The notes beneath the pieces were generated by a model that worked only from the letters and a program-made list of their open reading frames with translations, did not search any database and was not told the origin of the DNA. Below are positions 24,906 through 33,627 of a stretch of 64,000 nt of DNA, piece by piece. The translations under genes and the position numbers were made by a program. The stretch is from Hassallia sp050875635 (GTDB taxonomy: Bacteria; Cyanobacteriota; Cyanobacteriia; Cyanobacteriales; Nostocaceae), in contig NZ_JBPAOH010000017.1 in assembly GCF_050875635.1 (NCBI RefSeq), forward strand, positions 1-64,000. Reading direction: 5' to 3'. Within the stretch, counting starts at the first letter, position 1; each line of letters begins with the position of its first letter.

Positions 24906-25304
24906 TTATAGAAAATCTGGCTTTGGTACGATATGACTGCGAAGCCATTCGGTAAATTTGTCTCGTCCTAACTTACTAGACCCAACTTGTAAAATTACCT
25001 GCTCTTGTTCATCCACCGCTGCGTTAATCTCAAAACCATTCAACACTAGAAACACTTCCATCGCAGCGTGACCGATGCGTTTATTACCATCGATGAAAGG
25101 ATGATTTTTAATTAGCGAAAAACCAAGGGCAGAAGCTTTTTCAACTATTGTAGGGTAAAGTTCCTCACCAGCAAATGTCATTTGTGGTTGGGCTATAGCT
25201 GATTCCAATCCACCCATGTTGGAAATACCCGCCGATCCACCTGACTGCTCAACTATGCGATGATAGAGTTCCAACACCTCTTGTAGGGTGAGATAGCGCA
25301 TCAC
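24906..25304 (-). CDS. doc: Doc-type toxin (Fic domain)
   Basis: 132 residues. The Fic/Doc motif HPFIDGNKRIGHAA matches H-x-F-x-(D/E)-G-N-K-R, here IKNHPFIDGNKR. MRYLTLQEVLELYHRIVEQS and GLESAIAQPQMTFAGEELYP are typical of death-on-curing toxins. Doc kinases phosphorylate EF-Tu and stop translation. ATG overlaps the stop of the upstream gene by 4 bp (ATGA), the normal antitoxin-toxin coupling. Catalytic residues are intact, so likely active. Confidence 0.92.
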   Translation of the reverse strand: MMRYLTLQEVLELYHRIVEQSGGSAGISNMGGLESAIAQPQMTFAGEELYPTIVEKASALGFSLIKNHPFIDGNKRIGHAAMEVFLVLNGFEINAAVDEQEQVILQVGSSKLGRDKFTEWLRSHIVPKPDFL

Positions 25305-25810
25305 GCCAGTCGATTATAAAGTTCAGTATTTTTATTGAGTACGTAATCCATAGCACCTTTAAAAGATGCTTCTGGTTTATTTAGTATTTCTTCAACACGC
25401 ATTTGCATTAATTCTTCTATTGGTATCCCAAGAAGAGTGGCAGTTTCTTGTAACTTTTGGAGACGTTCTTCTGAAATTTTAAAATAAATTGCATCTGTTT
25501 TTTCTGAGGGCGTTTGGGGCGAGACTTCCTGTTCAAAATCATTCACTGAGTTTCGTAAGCGCATTAGTTGGTGTCGCATTTGCGGTGAGGCTTTAAATTC
25601 AGAATCCTCCTGTGCCTTAACAGATGCGTGCAGGGTTTCTAGAAACTCGTCAGACCCTTCTGTTAAAGCTTCTAACAGCACCTGCAACAGTTGATCGCGA
25701 TCGCTTAATATACTCTTTTCCTCAATCATTCGGAACTTGAGATGTATTTCGTACTCAGAAATACCTACTTCGATATTAGTTATTTTATGTGAATCTGAGT
25801 TATGTTTCAT
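25301..25810 (-). CDS. Doc antitoxin with an extra N-terminal module
   Basis: 169 residues. The last ~65 (DAIYFKISEERLQKLQETAT ... GAMDYVLNKNTELYNRLA) resemble the short antitoxin usually paired with cyanobacterial Doc. The first ~95 residues (YEIHLKFRMIEEKSILSDRD, LLEALTEGSDEFLETLHASV, FKASPQMRHQLMRLRNS) look like a separate small cyanobacterial protein module, so the gene appears to be a fusion. Expected role: bind and inhibit Doc, and autoregulate. Upstream 25811-26011 holds the promoter region, about 200 bp shared with divergent purL. Confidence 0.75.
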   Translation of the reverse strand: MKHNSDSHKITNIEVGISEYEIHLKFRMIEEKSILSDRDQLLQVLLEALTEGSDEFLETLHASVKAQEDSEFKASPQMRHQLMRLRNSVNDFEQEVSPQTPSEKTDAIYFKISEERLQKLQETATLLGIPIEELMQMRVEEILNKPEASFKGAMDYVLNKNTELYNRLA

Positions 25811-26011
25811 AGTTTTAATTAATCCCCATTTTTAAGCACTGGCTTGAGGATATTATCACTGTAGCATTGGGGCATATAGCATGATTTTTAGTGTTTCAGA
25901 ATCGGTACAGAATATCAGATCACTGCTTTTTATCAACTTTACGTCTATTATTTCGGGAATGGAGCGGAAATCGATAGAATAATTCTCTGTCCCCCAGAGT
26001 GCATAACTTCC

Positions 26012-28498
26012 ATGACTGCAAGCTCAAAACCAGCCTTTTCCGCTGAAGAAATCGCCGCAGAAGGTTTAAAGCCAGAAGAATATGAAGAAATTGTCCGCAG
26101 GTTAGGGCGTCATCCGAACAAAGCCGAACTGGGAATGTTTGGGGTGATGTGGTCAGAGCATTGTTGTTACAAAAATTCACGCCCATTATTAAAACAGTTT
26201 CCCACGACAGGCTCGCGCATCCTCGTTGGTCCGGGTGAAAATGCTGGCGTTGTCGATTTAGGCGACGGGCTGCAACTTGCCTTTAAAATTGAATCTCATA
26301 ATCACCCCTCAGCCGTTGAACCGTTTCAAGGTGCCGCCACTGGCGTAGGAGGTATCCTCAGAGATATCTTTACAATGGGTGCGCGTCCCATTGCTCTTTT
26401 AAACTCTTTGCGCTTCGGTTCCCTGGAAGATGCCAAAACTCAACGCCTATTTAGCGGTGTAGTTGCAGGAATTTCTCATTATGGTAATTGCGTTGGGGTT
26501 CCCACTGTCGGTGGCGAAGTTTATTTTGATGCCGCTTACTCCGGGAATCCCCTAGTAAACGTGATGGCGCTGGGACTGATGGAAACTCCAGAAATTGTCA
26601 AATCTGGAGCATCTGGTTTAGGCAACCCGGTACTGTATGTTGGTTCCACCACCGGACGCGATGGTATGGGAGGGGCAAGTTTTGCCAGTGCAGAACTCAG
26701 CGATGAATCACTAGATAACCGCCCAGCAGTACAAGTTGGCGATCCCTTTTTAGAAAAGTCGTTAATTGAAGCTTGTTTGTCAGCGTTTAAAACAGGTGCA
26801 GTCGTCGCTGCCCAAGATATGGGTGCAGCTGGCATCACTTGTTCTACATCAGAAATGGCTGCAAAAGGCGGTGTCGGCATTGAACTGGATTTAGATAAAA
26901 TACCCGTGCGAGAATCGGGTATGGTTCCCTATGAATATCTGCTTTCGGAATCTCAAGAAAGAATGCTGTTTGTGGCACACAAGGGACGCGAACAAGAATT
27001 AATCGATATTTTCCATCGGTGGGGACTGCAAGCGGTTGTTGCGGGGGAAGTTATTGCGGAACCGATTGTGAGAATATTATTCCAAGGTGGAATTGCCGCA
27101 GAAATTCCCGCTGAAGCTTTGGCAGAAAATATCCCACTGTATGAACGAGAATTATTGACAGAACCACCAGAGTATGCTATTAAAGCTTGGGAATGGACAC
27201 CTGATTTGCTTCCCGCTTGCACAACTGCTGGCATTGAAATTCAAGGAAGCCTGCAAAGTTGGAATGATATTCTTTTGACTTTACTCGATACACCAACGAT
27301 CGCATCAAAACGTTGGGTTTATCGCCAATACGATCATCAAGTCCAAAATAACACCGTCATCTTACCAGGTGGCGCTGATGCCGCCGTCGTCCGGTTGCGT
27401 CCCCTTGAGGAGGACAAGGGGAGTGGGGGAGGGGGGGAGAGGGGACAGGGGGACAAGGGGACAAAGGGACAAGGAGGACAAGGGGACAAGAAGGACAAGC
27501 AAGAGTTTACTGCCTCATCTCCCACTCCCCCACTCCCCCACTCCCCCACTCCCCAAAGTGCCGTTGCTGCCACAGTTGATTGCAATCCTCGCTACGTTTA
27601 TCTTGACCCTTACGAGGGTGCTAAGGCAGTTGTGGCTGAAGCTGCACGCAATCTTAGTTGTGTGGGTGCTGAACCTTTAGCGGTGACTGATAACTTAAAT
27701 TTTGGCAGTCCGGAAAAACCGATTGGTTATTGGCAATTAGCAGAAGCTTGTCGCGGTTTGGCTGAGGGTTGCCGAGAATTAGCAACGCCGGTTACTGGCG
27801 GTAATGTCTCACTTTATAATGAAACTTTCGACTCAGAAGGCAACCCGCAACCAATTTATCCTACCCCGGTTGTGGGGATGGTCGGGTTGATTCCTGATTT
27901 AAGCAAAATTTGCGGTCAAGCTTGGCAAGCTGAAGGCGATATTATTTATCTTTTAGGATTGCCATTGAAATCTAAAGTTGAATTGGGAGCATCGGAATAT
28001 TTAGCCACTATCCACAATACTGTAGCTGGACACCCCCCACGGGTAGATTTTGAATTGGAAAGGTGTGTACAAAAAGTTTGCCGTGAAGGAATTCGCAATG
28101 GTTGGATTCGTTCAGCTCATGATTGTGCTGAGGGTGGTTTGGCTGTTGCTTTGGCAGAATGTTGCATTGCTGGCAAACTTGGTGCCGAAATTAATTTAGG
28201 ATTAGCATCAAGTAATTCACAACTTCGATGGGATGAGGTGCTGTTTTCTGAAGGTGGAGCGCGAATTATAGTTTCTGTAGCGTTAGAACAGCAAGAAGTT
28301 TGGGAATCTTTATTAAATGAACAATTGGCTAATTATTGGCAACAACTGGGCAAGGTTAGTAATTCCAACACCGATTTGGGGGTGTTAACCTCTGATAACC
28401 AAAGTTTAATCAAGGTTAGGATCGAAGATATGAGCGATCGCTATTCCCATGCGATTGAAAGACGTTTAAAAGGTGCGGAGTTAAAAGTTATGAGTTAG
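26012..28498 (+). CDS. purL: Phosphoribosylformylglycinamidine synthase II
   Basis: 828 residues. ATP-dependent FGAM synthase, step 4 of purine synthesis, working with PurQ and PurS (not here). Evidence: LGRHPNKAELGMFGVMWSEH, GPGENAGVVDLGDGLQLAFK, HNHPSAVEPFQGAATGVGGI and DCNPRYVYLDPYEGAKAVVA. About 45 residues longer than usual (~780) because a GGGGACAA/CCCACTCC repeat block (27412-27555) is translated in frame as residues ~467-515 between the two synthase halves. Apart from that insertion the protein is complete. Confidence 0.96.
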   Translation: MTASSKPAFSAEEIAAEGLKPEEYEEIVRRLGRHPNKAELGMFGVMWSEHCCYKNSRPLLKQFPTTGSRILVGPGENAGVVDLGDGLQLAFKIESHNHPSAVEPFQGAATGVGGILRDIFTMGARPIALLNSLRFGSLEDAKTQRLFSGVVAGISHYGNCVGVPTVGGEVYFDAAYSGNPLVNVMALGLMETPEIVKSGASGLGNPVLYVGSTTGRDGMGGASFASAELSDESLDNRPAVQVGDPFLEKSLIEACLSAFKTGAVVAAQDMGAAGITCSTSEMAAKGGVGIELDLDKIPVRESGMVPYEYLLSESQERMLFVAHKGREQELIDIFHRWGLQAVVAGEVIAEPIVRILFQGGIAAEIPAEALAENIPLYERELLTEPPEYAIKAWEWTPDLLPACTTAGIEIQGSLQSWNDILLTLLDTPTIASKRWVYRQYDHQVQNNTVILPGGADAAVVRLRPLEEDKGSGGGGERGQGDKGTKGQGGQGDKKDKQEFTASSPTPPLPHSPTPQSAVAATVDCNPRYVYLDPYEGAKAVVAEAARNLSCVGAEPLAVTDNLNFGSPEKPIGYWQLAEACRGLAEGCRELATPVTGGNVSLYNETFDSEGNPQPIYPTPVVGMVGLIPDLSKICGQAWQAEGDIIYLLGLPLKSKVELGASEYLATIHNTVAGHPPRVDFELERCVQKVCREGIRNGWIRSAHDCAEGGLAVALAECCIAGKLGAEINLGLASSNSQLRWDEVLFSEGGARIIVSVALEQQEVWESLLNEQLANYWQQLGKVSNSNTDLGVLTSDNQSLIKVRIEDMSDRYSHAIERRLKGAELKVMS
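27412..27555. repeat. Low-complexity repeat in frame inside purL
   Basis: GGGGACAAGG-type purine repeats on the left and CCCACTCCCCCACTCCCC on the right, the same family as at 20211-20338. Length keeps the purL frame open and encodes a Gly/Lys/Asp-rich then Ser/Pro/Thr-rich linker. Confidence 0.9.
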
Positions 28499-28762
28499 GA
28501 GTTATGAGTTATGAGGAGCAAAGGCGCGGAGTTATGATTTTTCAGGAGTGAATGCGTGAATGCGTGACCCCTAACTTTTCACTCCTCACTTTTAACTCTT
28601 AACTATTCACCATAAATCCTTGCTAACCCCAGGCATGATTAAGGTACTGTTATATGTATATAGATTGTTAACGATTTGTTAAGGTCAGTTAATATTTCTG
28701 AAAACAATCACTTATATATCCACCCCACTGACTCAAAACTTCATCTGGAGCAAAGCTGTAGC

Positions 28763-30238
28763 ATGATTCCTAACCATTCCGTCTCCTTGGATGACCACGC
28801 CGAAATTGAAACCCGTGCTGATAAGCCAGAAGAAGCTTGCGGCGTTTTTGGCATCTACGCACCAGGGGAAGATGTTGCCAAACTGACCTACTTTGGACTT
28901 TATGCCCTTCAACACCGAGGTCAAGAGTCAGCGGGAATTGCCACATTTGCAGGGGAACAAGTACACCTGCACAAAGATATGGGTTTGGTATCCCATGTGT
29001 TTAACGAATCAACTTTGAGTAAGTTACCGGGTAACTTAGCCGTTGGTCACACTCGTTACTCAACTACAGGTTCCAGCCGGAAAGTTAACGCCCAGCCTGC
29101 TGTTGTCGAAACTCGCTTGGGTTCAATAGCCTTAGCACATAATGGGAATTTAGTCAATACCGGGCACTTACGAGAAGAGTTGCTAAAGAGCAAATTCAAC
29201 TTAGTGACGACAACCGATTCAGAAATGATTGCTTTTGCGATCGCCGAAGAAATCAATGCTGGTGCAGACTGGTTAGAAGGCTGCATTCGCGCATTTAACC
29301 GTTGCCAAGGTGCTTTTAGTTTAGTAATTGGCACTCCAACTGGTGTTATGGGCGTTCGCGATCCTAATGGCATTCGTCCTTTAGTAATTGGCACTTTGGG
29401 AGAAAATCCAGTTCGCTACGTACTCGCATCCGAAACTTGTGGACTAGATATCATTGGTGCCGATTATCTGCGAGACGTAGAACCGGGCGAATTAGTTTGG
29501 ATTACCGAAGATGGTTTAGCTTCCTTCCCCTGGACTCAACAACCCCAAAAGAAGCTGTGTATCTTTGAGATGATATACTTTGCTCGCCCCGACAGTATGA
29601 TGAACGATGAAACATTGTACAGCTACCGATTGCGGTTAGGGCGGCGACTGGCTGAAGAATCTGCTGTAGAAGCAGATATTGTATTTGGTGTTCCTGATTC
29701 TGGTGTACCAGCTGCGATCGGCTTTTCTCAAGCCTCTGGTATTCCCTACGCCGAAGGACTGATTAAGAATCGTTATGTTGGACGCACCTTCATTCAGCCA
29801 ACACAAATGATGCGCGAATCGGGAATCAAAATGAAACTCAATCCCCTCAAAGATGTCTTATACGGCAAAAGAGTGGTGATTGTGGATGATTCCATAGTCC
29901 GGGGTACAACCAGCCGAAAACTTGTCAAAACCTTGCGAGATGCGGGTGTAGTGGAAGTGCATATGCGAATTTCCTCGCCCCCAGTAACTCATCCTTGTTT
30001 CTACGGTATCGACACCGACACCCAAGATCAGCTAATTGCTGCCACCAAATCAGTAGAAGAAATTGCCAAACAACTAGAAGTTGACACCTTAGCCTATCTC
30101 AGTTGGAAAGGAATGCTAGAAGCAACGCGAGAAGACACTAATAATTTTTGTTCTGCCTGCTTTACCGGCGATTACCCCACCTCAATTCCCGAAGCACTCA
30201 AAGGTTCTAAATTGATATTAGAAAAAGCAGCAGTCTAG
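28763..30238 (+). CDS. purF: Amidophosphoribosyltransferase
   Basis: 491 residues from ATG 28763 (MIPNHSVSLDDHAEIETRAD). First committed step of purine synthesis: PRPP plus glutamine to phosphoribosylamine. The Ntn nucleophile Cys is in EEACGVFGIYAPG after a propeptide of ~30 residues; glutaminase motifs ALQHRGQESAGIAT and GHTRYSTTGSS follow. The PRPP loop is VVIVDDSIVRGTTSRKLVK, and Fe-S-type cysteines lie in NNFCSACFTGDYP. Located 264 bp after purL; the gap contains GAGTTATGAGTTA-type repeats, so cotranscription is plausible but not certain. Confidence 0.96.
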   Translation: MIPNHSVSLDDHAEIETRADKPEEACGVFGIYAPGEDVAKLTYFGLYALQHRGQESAGIATFAGEQVHLHKDMGLVSHVFNESTLSKLPGNLAVGHTRYSTTGSSRKVNAQPAVVETRLGSIALAHNGNLVNTGHLREELLKSKFNLVTTTDSEMIAFAIAEEINAGADWLEGCIRAFNRCQGAFSLVIGTPTGVMGVRDPNGIRPLVIGTLGENPVRYVLASETCGLDIIGADYLRDVEPGELVWITEDGLASFPWTQQPQKKLCIFEMIYFARPDSMMNDETLYSYRLRLGRRLAEESAVEADIVFGVPDSGVPAAIGFSQASGIPYAEGLIKNRYVGRTFIQPTQMMRESGIKMKLNPLKDVLYGKRVVIVDDSIVRGTTSRKLVKTLRDAGVVEVHMRISSPPVTHPCFYGIDTDTQDQLIAATKSVEEIAKQLEVDTLAYLSWKGMLEATREDTNNFCSACFTGDYPTSIPEALKGSKLILEKAAV

Positions 30239-30375
30239 GGCATCGGGCAATGGGCATCGGGCAATGGGCATCGTCCAAGTGGGCATCGGGTCATCGGGTC
30301 AAGATTTGGCTTTATTCCAATTCCCAATTCTTAATTTTCAATGCCCATTGCCCATTGCCCCATGCCCCATTCCCA
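30239..30375. repeat. GGGCATCGGGCAATGGGCAT repeats
   Basis: Repeated GGGCATCGG/GGGCAATGG units on the left and the complementary CCCATTGCCCATTGCCCC on the right, forming a potential hairpin between convergent purF and the 93-aa gene. Confidence 0.8.
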
Positions 30376-30378
30376 AAT

Positions 30379-30660
30379 TTAGGTTTGCTGCAAAAATTCT
30401 ACATTGGGTAACAACGGATCTGTAACAATGCCCACACCGCTGAAACCCCAGCGTTTCAGCAAACTTTTTACCTGCGTCCCTGGAATAGATTCTACAGAAA
30501 AGCGGCTTGCCAATTCTGCGGCGTGGGTGTTGAGGTAGCTGAGGGCGTCAAAATGTTCGCCAAATAGCAACAAATAGCTTGTTCCTTGCGAGTTAGGACG
30601 GGCAGTAAGATAACTACCGTCAGATTTTGAGCGTATCAGATAATAAACTTCGGACAGCAT
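30379..30660 (-). CDS. Conserved cyanobacterial hypothetical protein
   Basis: 93 residues: MLSEVYYLIRSKSDGSYLTA, then SYLLLFGEHFDALSYLNTHA and ending VEFLQQT. Compact alpha-beta protein; looks real by composition and start context but the family is not recognised. Flanked on both sides by long repeat tracts. Confidence 0.65.
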   Translation of the reverse strand: MLSEVYYLIRSKSDGSYLTARPNSQGTSYLLLFGEHFDALSYLNTHAAELASRFSVESIPGTQVKSLLKRWGFSGVGIVTDPLLPNVEFLQQT

Positions 30661-30850
30661 GGAGGGGAGGGGGAGAGGGGGAGATGGGGGGAGGGGGAGA
30701 TGGGGAGGCAGGGGAGGCAGGGGAGGCAGGGGGGATGGGGAGGCAGGGGGAGAGGAATTTTACCAATGCCCAATGCCCCATGCCCAATGCCCAATGCCCA
30801 ATGCCCAATGCCCAATGCCCCATGCCCAATGCCCCATGCCCTATAACCAA
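30661..30850. repeat. GGGGAGGCAGG and CCCAATGCC repeat array
   Basis: 30661-30752 is purine-rich (GGGGGAGATGGGGAGGCAGG repeats); 30764-30842 is a tandem array of CCCAATGCC/CCCATGCC units, about ten copies. Open in several frames but not coding. Confidence 0.9.
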
Positions 30851-31897
30851 CTAATTCAAATTTTCTAGGCGAATGCGCGGATCGGCTGCTTTCAGCATTA
30901 AGTCGGCGACTAAATTGCCGACTATTAGAAGTACTGCACCCATTACCAAGCTTGCCATTGCTAGAGGCACATCTAAATTAAATAAAGCTTGTAAAGTCAA
31001 CTTTCCTAAACCGGGCCAGTTAAAAAACTGCTCAGTAATGAAAGCACCGCTTAATAAACTAGCCAATTCAAAACCCAATAACGTAATTAAGGGGTTAATG
31101 GCGTTACGAAGGGCATGAACGTAAATAACGCGGTTTTCGGGCAATCCTTTAGCGCGAGCCGTTTGGATGTAATCTTGACGCAGTACATCTAACATTTCGC
31201 CGCGAGTGATTCGCTGTAAACCAGCAAAGCTAGTGATGCTTAAAGCGATGGTGGGTAAAATTAAGTGCCAGCCTATATCTATAATTTTCCCAATTGGGGA
31301 GAGGTCGGTGTGATAAATGCTGGTCATACCACCTACGGGAAATAGGGGGGTGGTGATTTGGGCAAAGAACAGTAAAAACAAAGCGGCAATGAAACTGGGA
31401 AATCCTTGTCCGAGGTAGCTTAAGACTTGCAAAATCCGGTCGTAAGCGCGATTTTGCTTGACGGCGGCGGTGATGCCTAAGGGGATAGCGATCGCCCAAG
31501 TTACAATTAAAGAAGCGATCGCCATCAGCAATGTTGCTGGCACGCGTTCCCACAACAAAGATGCGACCGAACGATTATAAGAAAAACTCGTCCCAAAATC
31601 GCCCCGTGTCAAAATATTCCACAACCAAAGTCCAAATTGTTCCAGCCAAGATTTATCCAAACCAAACTGTCGTCGCAGTTCGTCAATTCGTTCTTTAGAA
31701 ATTTTCGGATTTGCCTCCAAGGAACTGACATAATCCCCTGGTGCGAGCTGCATAATAAAAAATGACAATGCTGATGCTAAAAACAATGTCAAAAGCGCCT
31801 GTAATAGCCGCTTCATGACATAAATAAAGGTTTCGCTAGTGACCAGCCTATACAGCCAATCTCTACTTGTTTCTAAGGAAATTCTGGTAGAAGTCAT
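30851..31897 (-). CDS. Peptide/nickel-type ABC transporter permease
   Basis: 348 residues, DppB/OppB class. TM1 ~33-55 (LLTLFLASALSFFIMQLAPG), periplasmic RRQFGLDKSWLEQFGLWLWN and GDFGTSFSYNRSV, then five more spans. The EAA loop for ATPase contact is GLQRITRGEMLDVLRQDYIQ TARAKGLP, continuing to NRVIYVHALRNAINPLITLL. Partner DppC, ATPase and binding protein are not adjacent, as is common in cyanobacteria. The start could be at ATG 31897 or at a Met about 28 codons later (MKRLLQ). Confidence 0.9.
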   Translation of the reverse strand: MTSTRISLETSRDWLYRLVTSETFIYVMKRLLQALLTLFLASALSFFIMQLAPGDYVSSLEANPKISKERIDELRRQFGLDKSWLEQFGLWLWNILTRGDFGTSFSYNRSVASLLWERVPATLLMAIASLIVTWAIAIPLGITAAVKQNRAYDRILQVLSYLGQGFPSFIAALFLLFFAQITTPLFPVGGMTSIYHTDLSPIGKIIDIGWHLILPTIALSITSFAGLQRITRGEMLDVLRQDYIQTARAKGLPENRVIYVHALRNAINPLITLLGFELASLLSGAFITEQFFNWPGLGKLTLQALFNLDVPLAMASLVMGAVLLIVGNLVADLMLKAADPRIRLENLN

Positions 31898-31981
31898 AGT
31901 AGTTTGTCAAAGGTCAACACTCAAAAGCCAACAGTCAACAGTCAACAGTCAAGAGTTAATCTTTAGACTTTGGACTTTTGA

Positions 31982-32500
31982 CTAATATTCTACAAGGCTA
32001 ATAATCGGCACATCCGGCAGATTTTTTCGCCCTTGCAAATCCCGTAGCTCGATGATAAACCCAAATCCCACAAGTTCGCAGCCAATTTTCTGTATTAAAG
32101 AAGCCGTCGCACTCGCGGTTCCACCTGTCGCAATCAAATCATCTACAATTAAAACCCGGCTATTGGGGTGCAAAGCGTCCTGATGCATTTCCAAACAGTC
32201 CGTACCATACTCTAGTTCATATTCAACCGAATGAACTGCTGCTGGTAACTTACCTGGTTTGCGAACGGGAATAAAACCAACTCCTAATTTATAAGCTAGA
32301 GGTGTACCAAATATGAAGCCCCGCGACTCCATCCCCACAATATAATCAGCTTTCAGTCCGGCATCAATGCATTTTTCGGCAAAAATGTCAATAGTGTAAC
32401 GCAGTCCTTGAGGATCGCGCAGCAGTGTGGTGATATCCCGAAAGACAATTCCGGGTTTAGGAAAATCTGGGATGTCACGAATCAGAGACTTTAAATCCAT
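31982..32500 (-). CDS. apt: Adenine phosphoribosyltransferase
   Basis: 172 residues from ATG 32500 (MDLKSLIRDIPDFPKPGIVF), the usual length. Converts adenine plus PRPP to AMP. PRPP-binding loop VLIVDDLIATGGTASATASL and MESRGFIFGTPLAYKLGVGF are diagnostic. A longer open frame upstream is only the translated GGGCAATGG repeat and is rejected as start. Confidence 0.96.
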   Translation of the reverse strand: MDLKSLIRDIPDFPKPGIVFRDITTLLRDPQGLRYTIDIFAEKCIDAGLKADYIVGMESRGFIFGTPLAYKLGVGFIPVRKPGKLPAAVHSVEYELEYGTDCLEMHQDALHPNSRVLIVDDLIATGGTASATASLIQKIGCELVGFGFIIELRDLQGRKNLPDVPIISLVEY

Positions 32501-32509
32501 AAGAATAGG

Positions 32510-32692
32510 GAATGGGGAATGGGGAATGGGGAATTGGGAATGGGCAATGGGCAATGGGCAATGGGCAATGGGCAACGGGAATTAAAGACGCTCGATTTTT
32601 GATGCGCGTTCTATTCTAATAGCATTCTTTCCATGCCCGATGCCCGATGCCCGATGCCCGATGCCCGATGCCCGATGCCCGATGCCCAATCC
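32510..32692. repeat. GGGGAAT / GGGCAAT and GATGCCC arrays upstream of apt
   Basis: 32510-32577 is a tandem array of GGGGAAT and GGGCAAT heptamers; 32634-32690 has eight copies of CGATGCC. They occupy the apt leader and promoter region. Confidence 0.85.
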
Positions 32693-32997
32693 TAGATACC
32701 TGAAAAATCGTACACTATAATGTCATACGCTTGGGATCATTGCTCAAGAACGCACAATCCATTGACGATTATCAGAATCTACACCAAGCTAAAGATGGAA
32801 TTATACTACCTTTTGTAGCTATTGAACTTATGTTTTAAAAACTGACGATTTCAGTATACGGAAACCTTTGAGTAGAACGAGTAATTAATCTATATGTCAG
32901 GCAGTCCTACTACTGCCACGTGAAAATGTCCACTTTTTAGACTAGCTATCTTAAATTAGTTTTACCTAGTCTGTTGCGATCGCACAAGGTATTTATA
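32693..32997. other. Intergenic region upstream of DUF3038 gene
   Basis: 305 bp, AT-rich, no gene seen. It must hold the promoter of the DUF3038-DUF4335 pair. A HIP1-like GCGATCGC occurs at 32977-32984, 14 bp before the start. Confidence 0.5.
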
Positions 32998-33627
32998 ATG
33001 AATGTCTCCGCTTCTTTAACGCCGTTTAACAGTAGTCTCACCCAAAAATCAGCGCCGATGATTCTGGACACTCTCCCCGATCCTGCAATTGACGGACAAG
33101 GATGTCCCCGGACAACCCGCGTGCAAATTGACCTTATTTTACTAGCAATTGAAGCTTTAGAACTGGGTGGCTCTGAAGCAATTTTGGGATTTGCTGAAGA
33201 ATTGGATCTCAAAGGTATTATTAAAGATCGGGTGAATTTATGGCGAATGCGTAGCACTAACCCGTTACGTAGAGCAAATATTCGCCGTCCTTTGACAATT
33301 ATCGAGGCGAAAGCTTTGGTAGTTATCGCTTGCTATTTGGCGCGACGGTTGACTGTTGTCATTCGCCAAATGCTAATGATTTATCAACAAATGAATGATA
33401 AACAAATTCCCTTAGAACAAAATTTGCGGCTTTCTAATTATCTAGAGCGATTTAGAGCGCATTTTAAAAGCCGGATGAATCCCCGCCGTTCTGGTTTTTT
33501 GGCATTAACTTCTGATGAAAAAATAGATGAACTGGCGATGAATTTGTTAAGTAAATTATTATTTTGTACAGGTACAGCAGGAATGCAACGCTTCTGGATT
33601 AGTCTTTTTGACGGTGAAGTAGAATGA
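32998..33627 (+). CDS. DUF3038 domain protein
   Basis: 209 residues from ATG 32998 (MNVSASLTPFNSSLTQKSAP). The conserved part starts at TTRVQIDLILLAIEALELGG and continues with IKDRVNLWRMRSTNPLRRAN and LTIIEAKALVVIACYLARRL. Cyanobacteria-specific all-helical family of unknown function. Its stop overlaps the start of the DUF4335 gene (ATGA); this pairing is a regular one in cyanobacteria, so the two products probably act together. Confidence 0.88.
   Translation: MNVSASLTPFNSSLTQKSAPMILDTLPDPAIDGQGCPRTTRVQIDLILLAIEALELGGSEAILGFAEELDLKGIIKDRVNLWRMRSTNPLRRANIRRPLTIIEAKALVVIACYLARRLTVVIRQMLMIYQQMNDKQIPLEQNLRLSNYLERFRAHFKSRMNPRRSGFLALTSDEKIDELAMNLLSKLLFCTGTAGMQRFWISLFDGEVE

Noticed and set aside
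30620..30868. Frames reading repeated QCPMPNA / GIGHWALGM
   Set aside because: Pure translation of CCCAATGCC repeats.
32501..32575. Longer N-terminus of apt
   Set aside because: Residues come from the GGGCAAT repeat; the internal ATG 32500 gives the normal 172-aa length.
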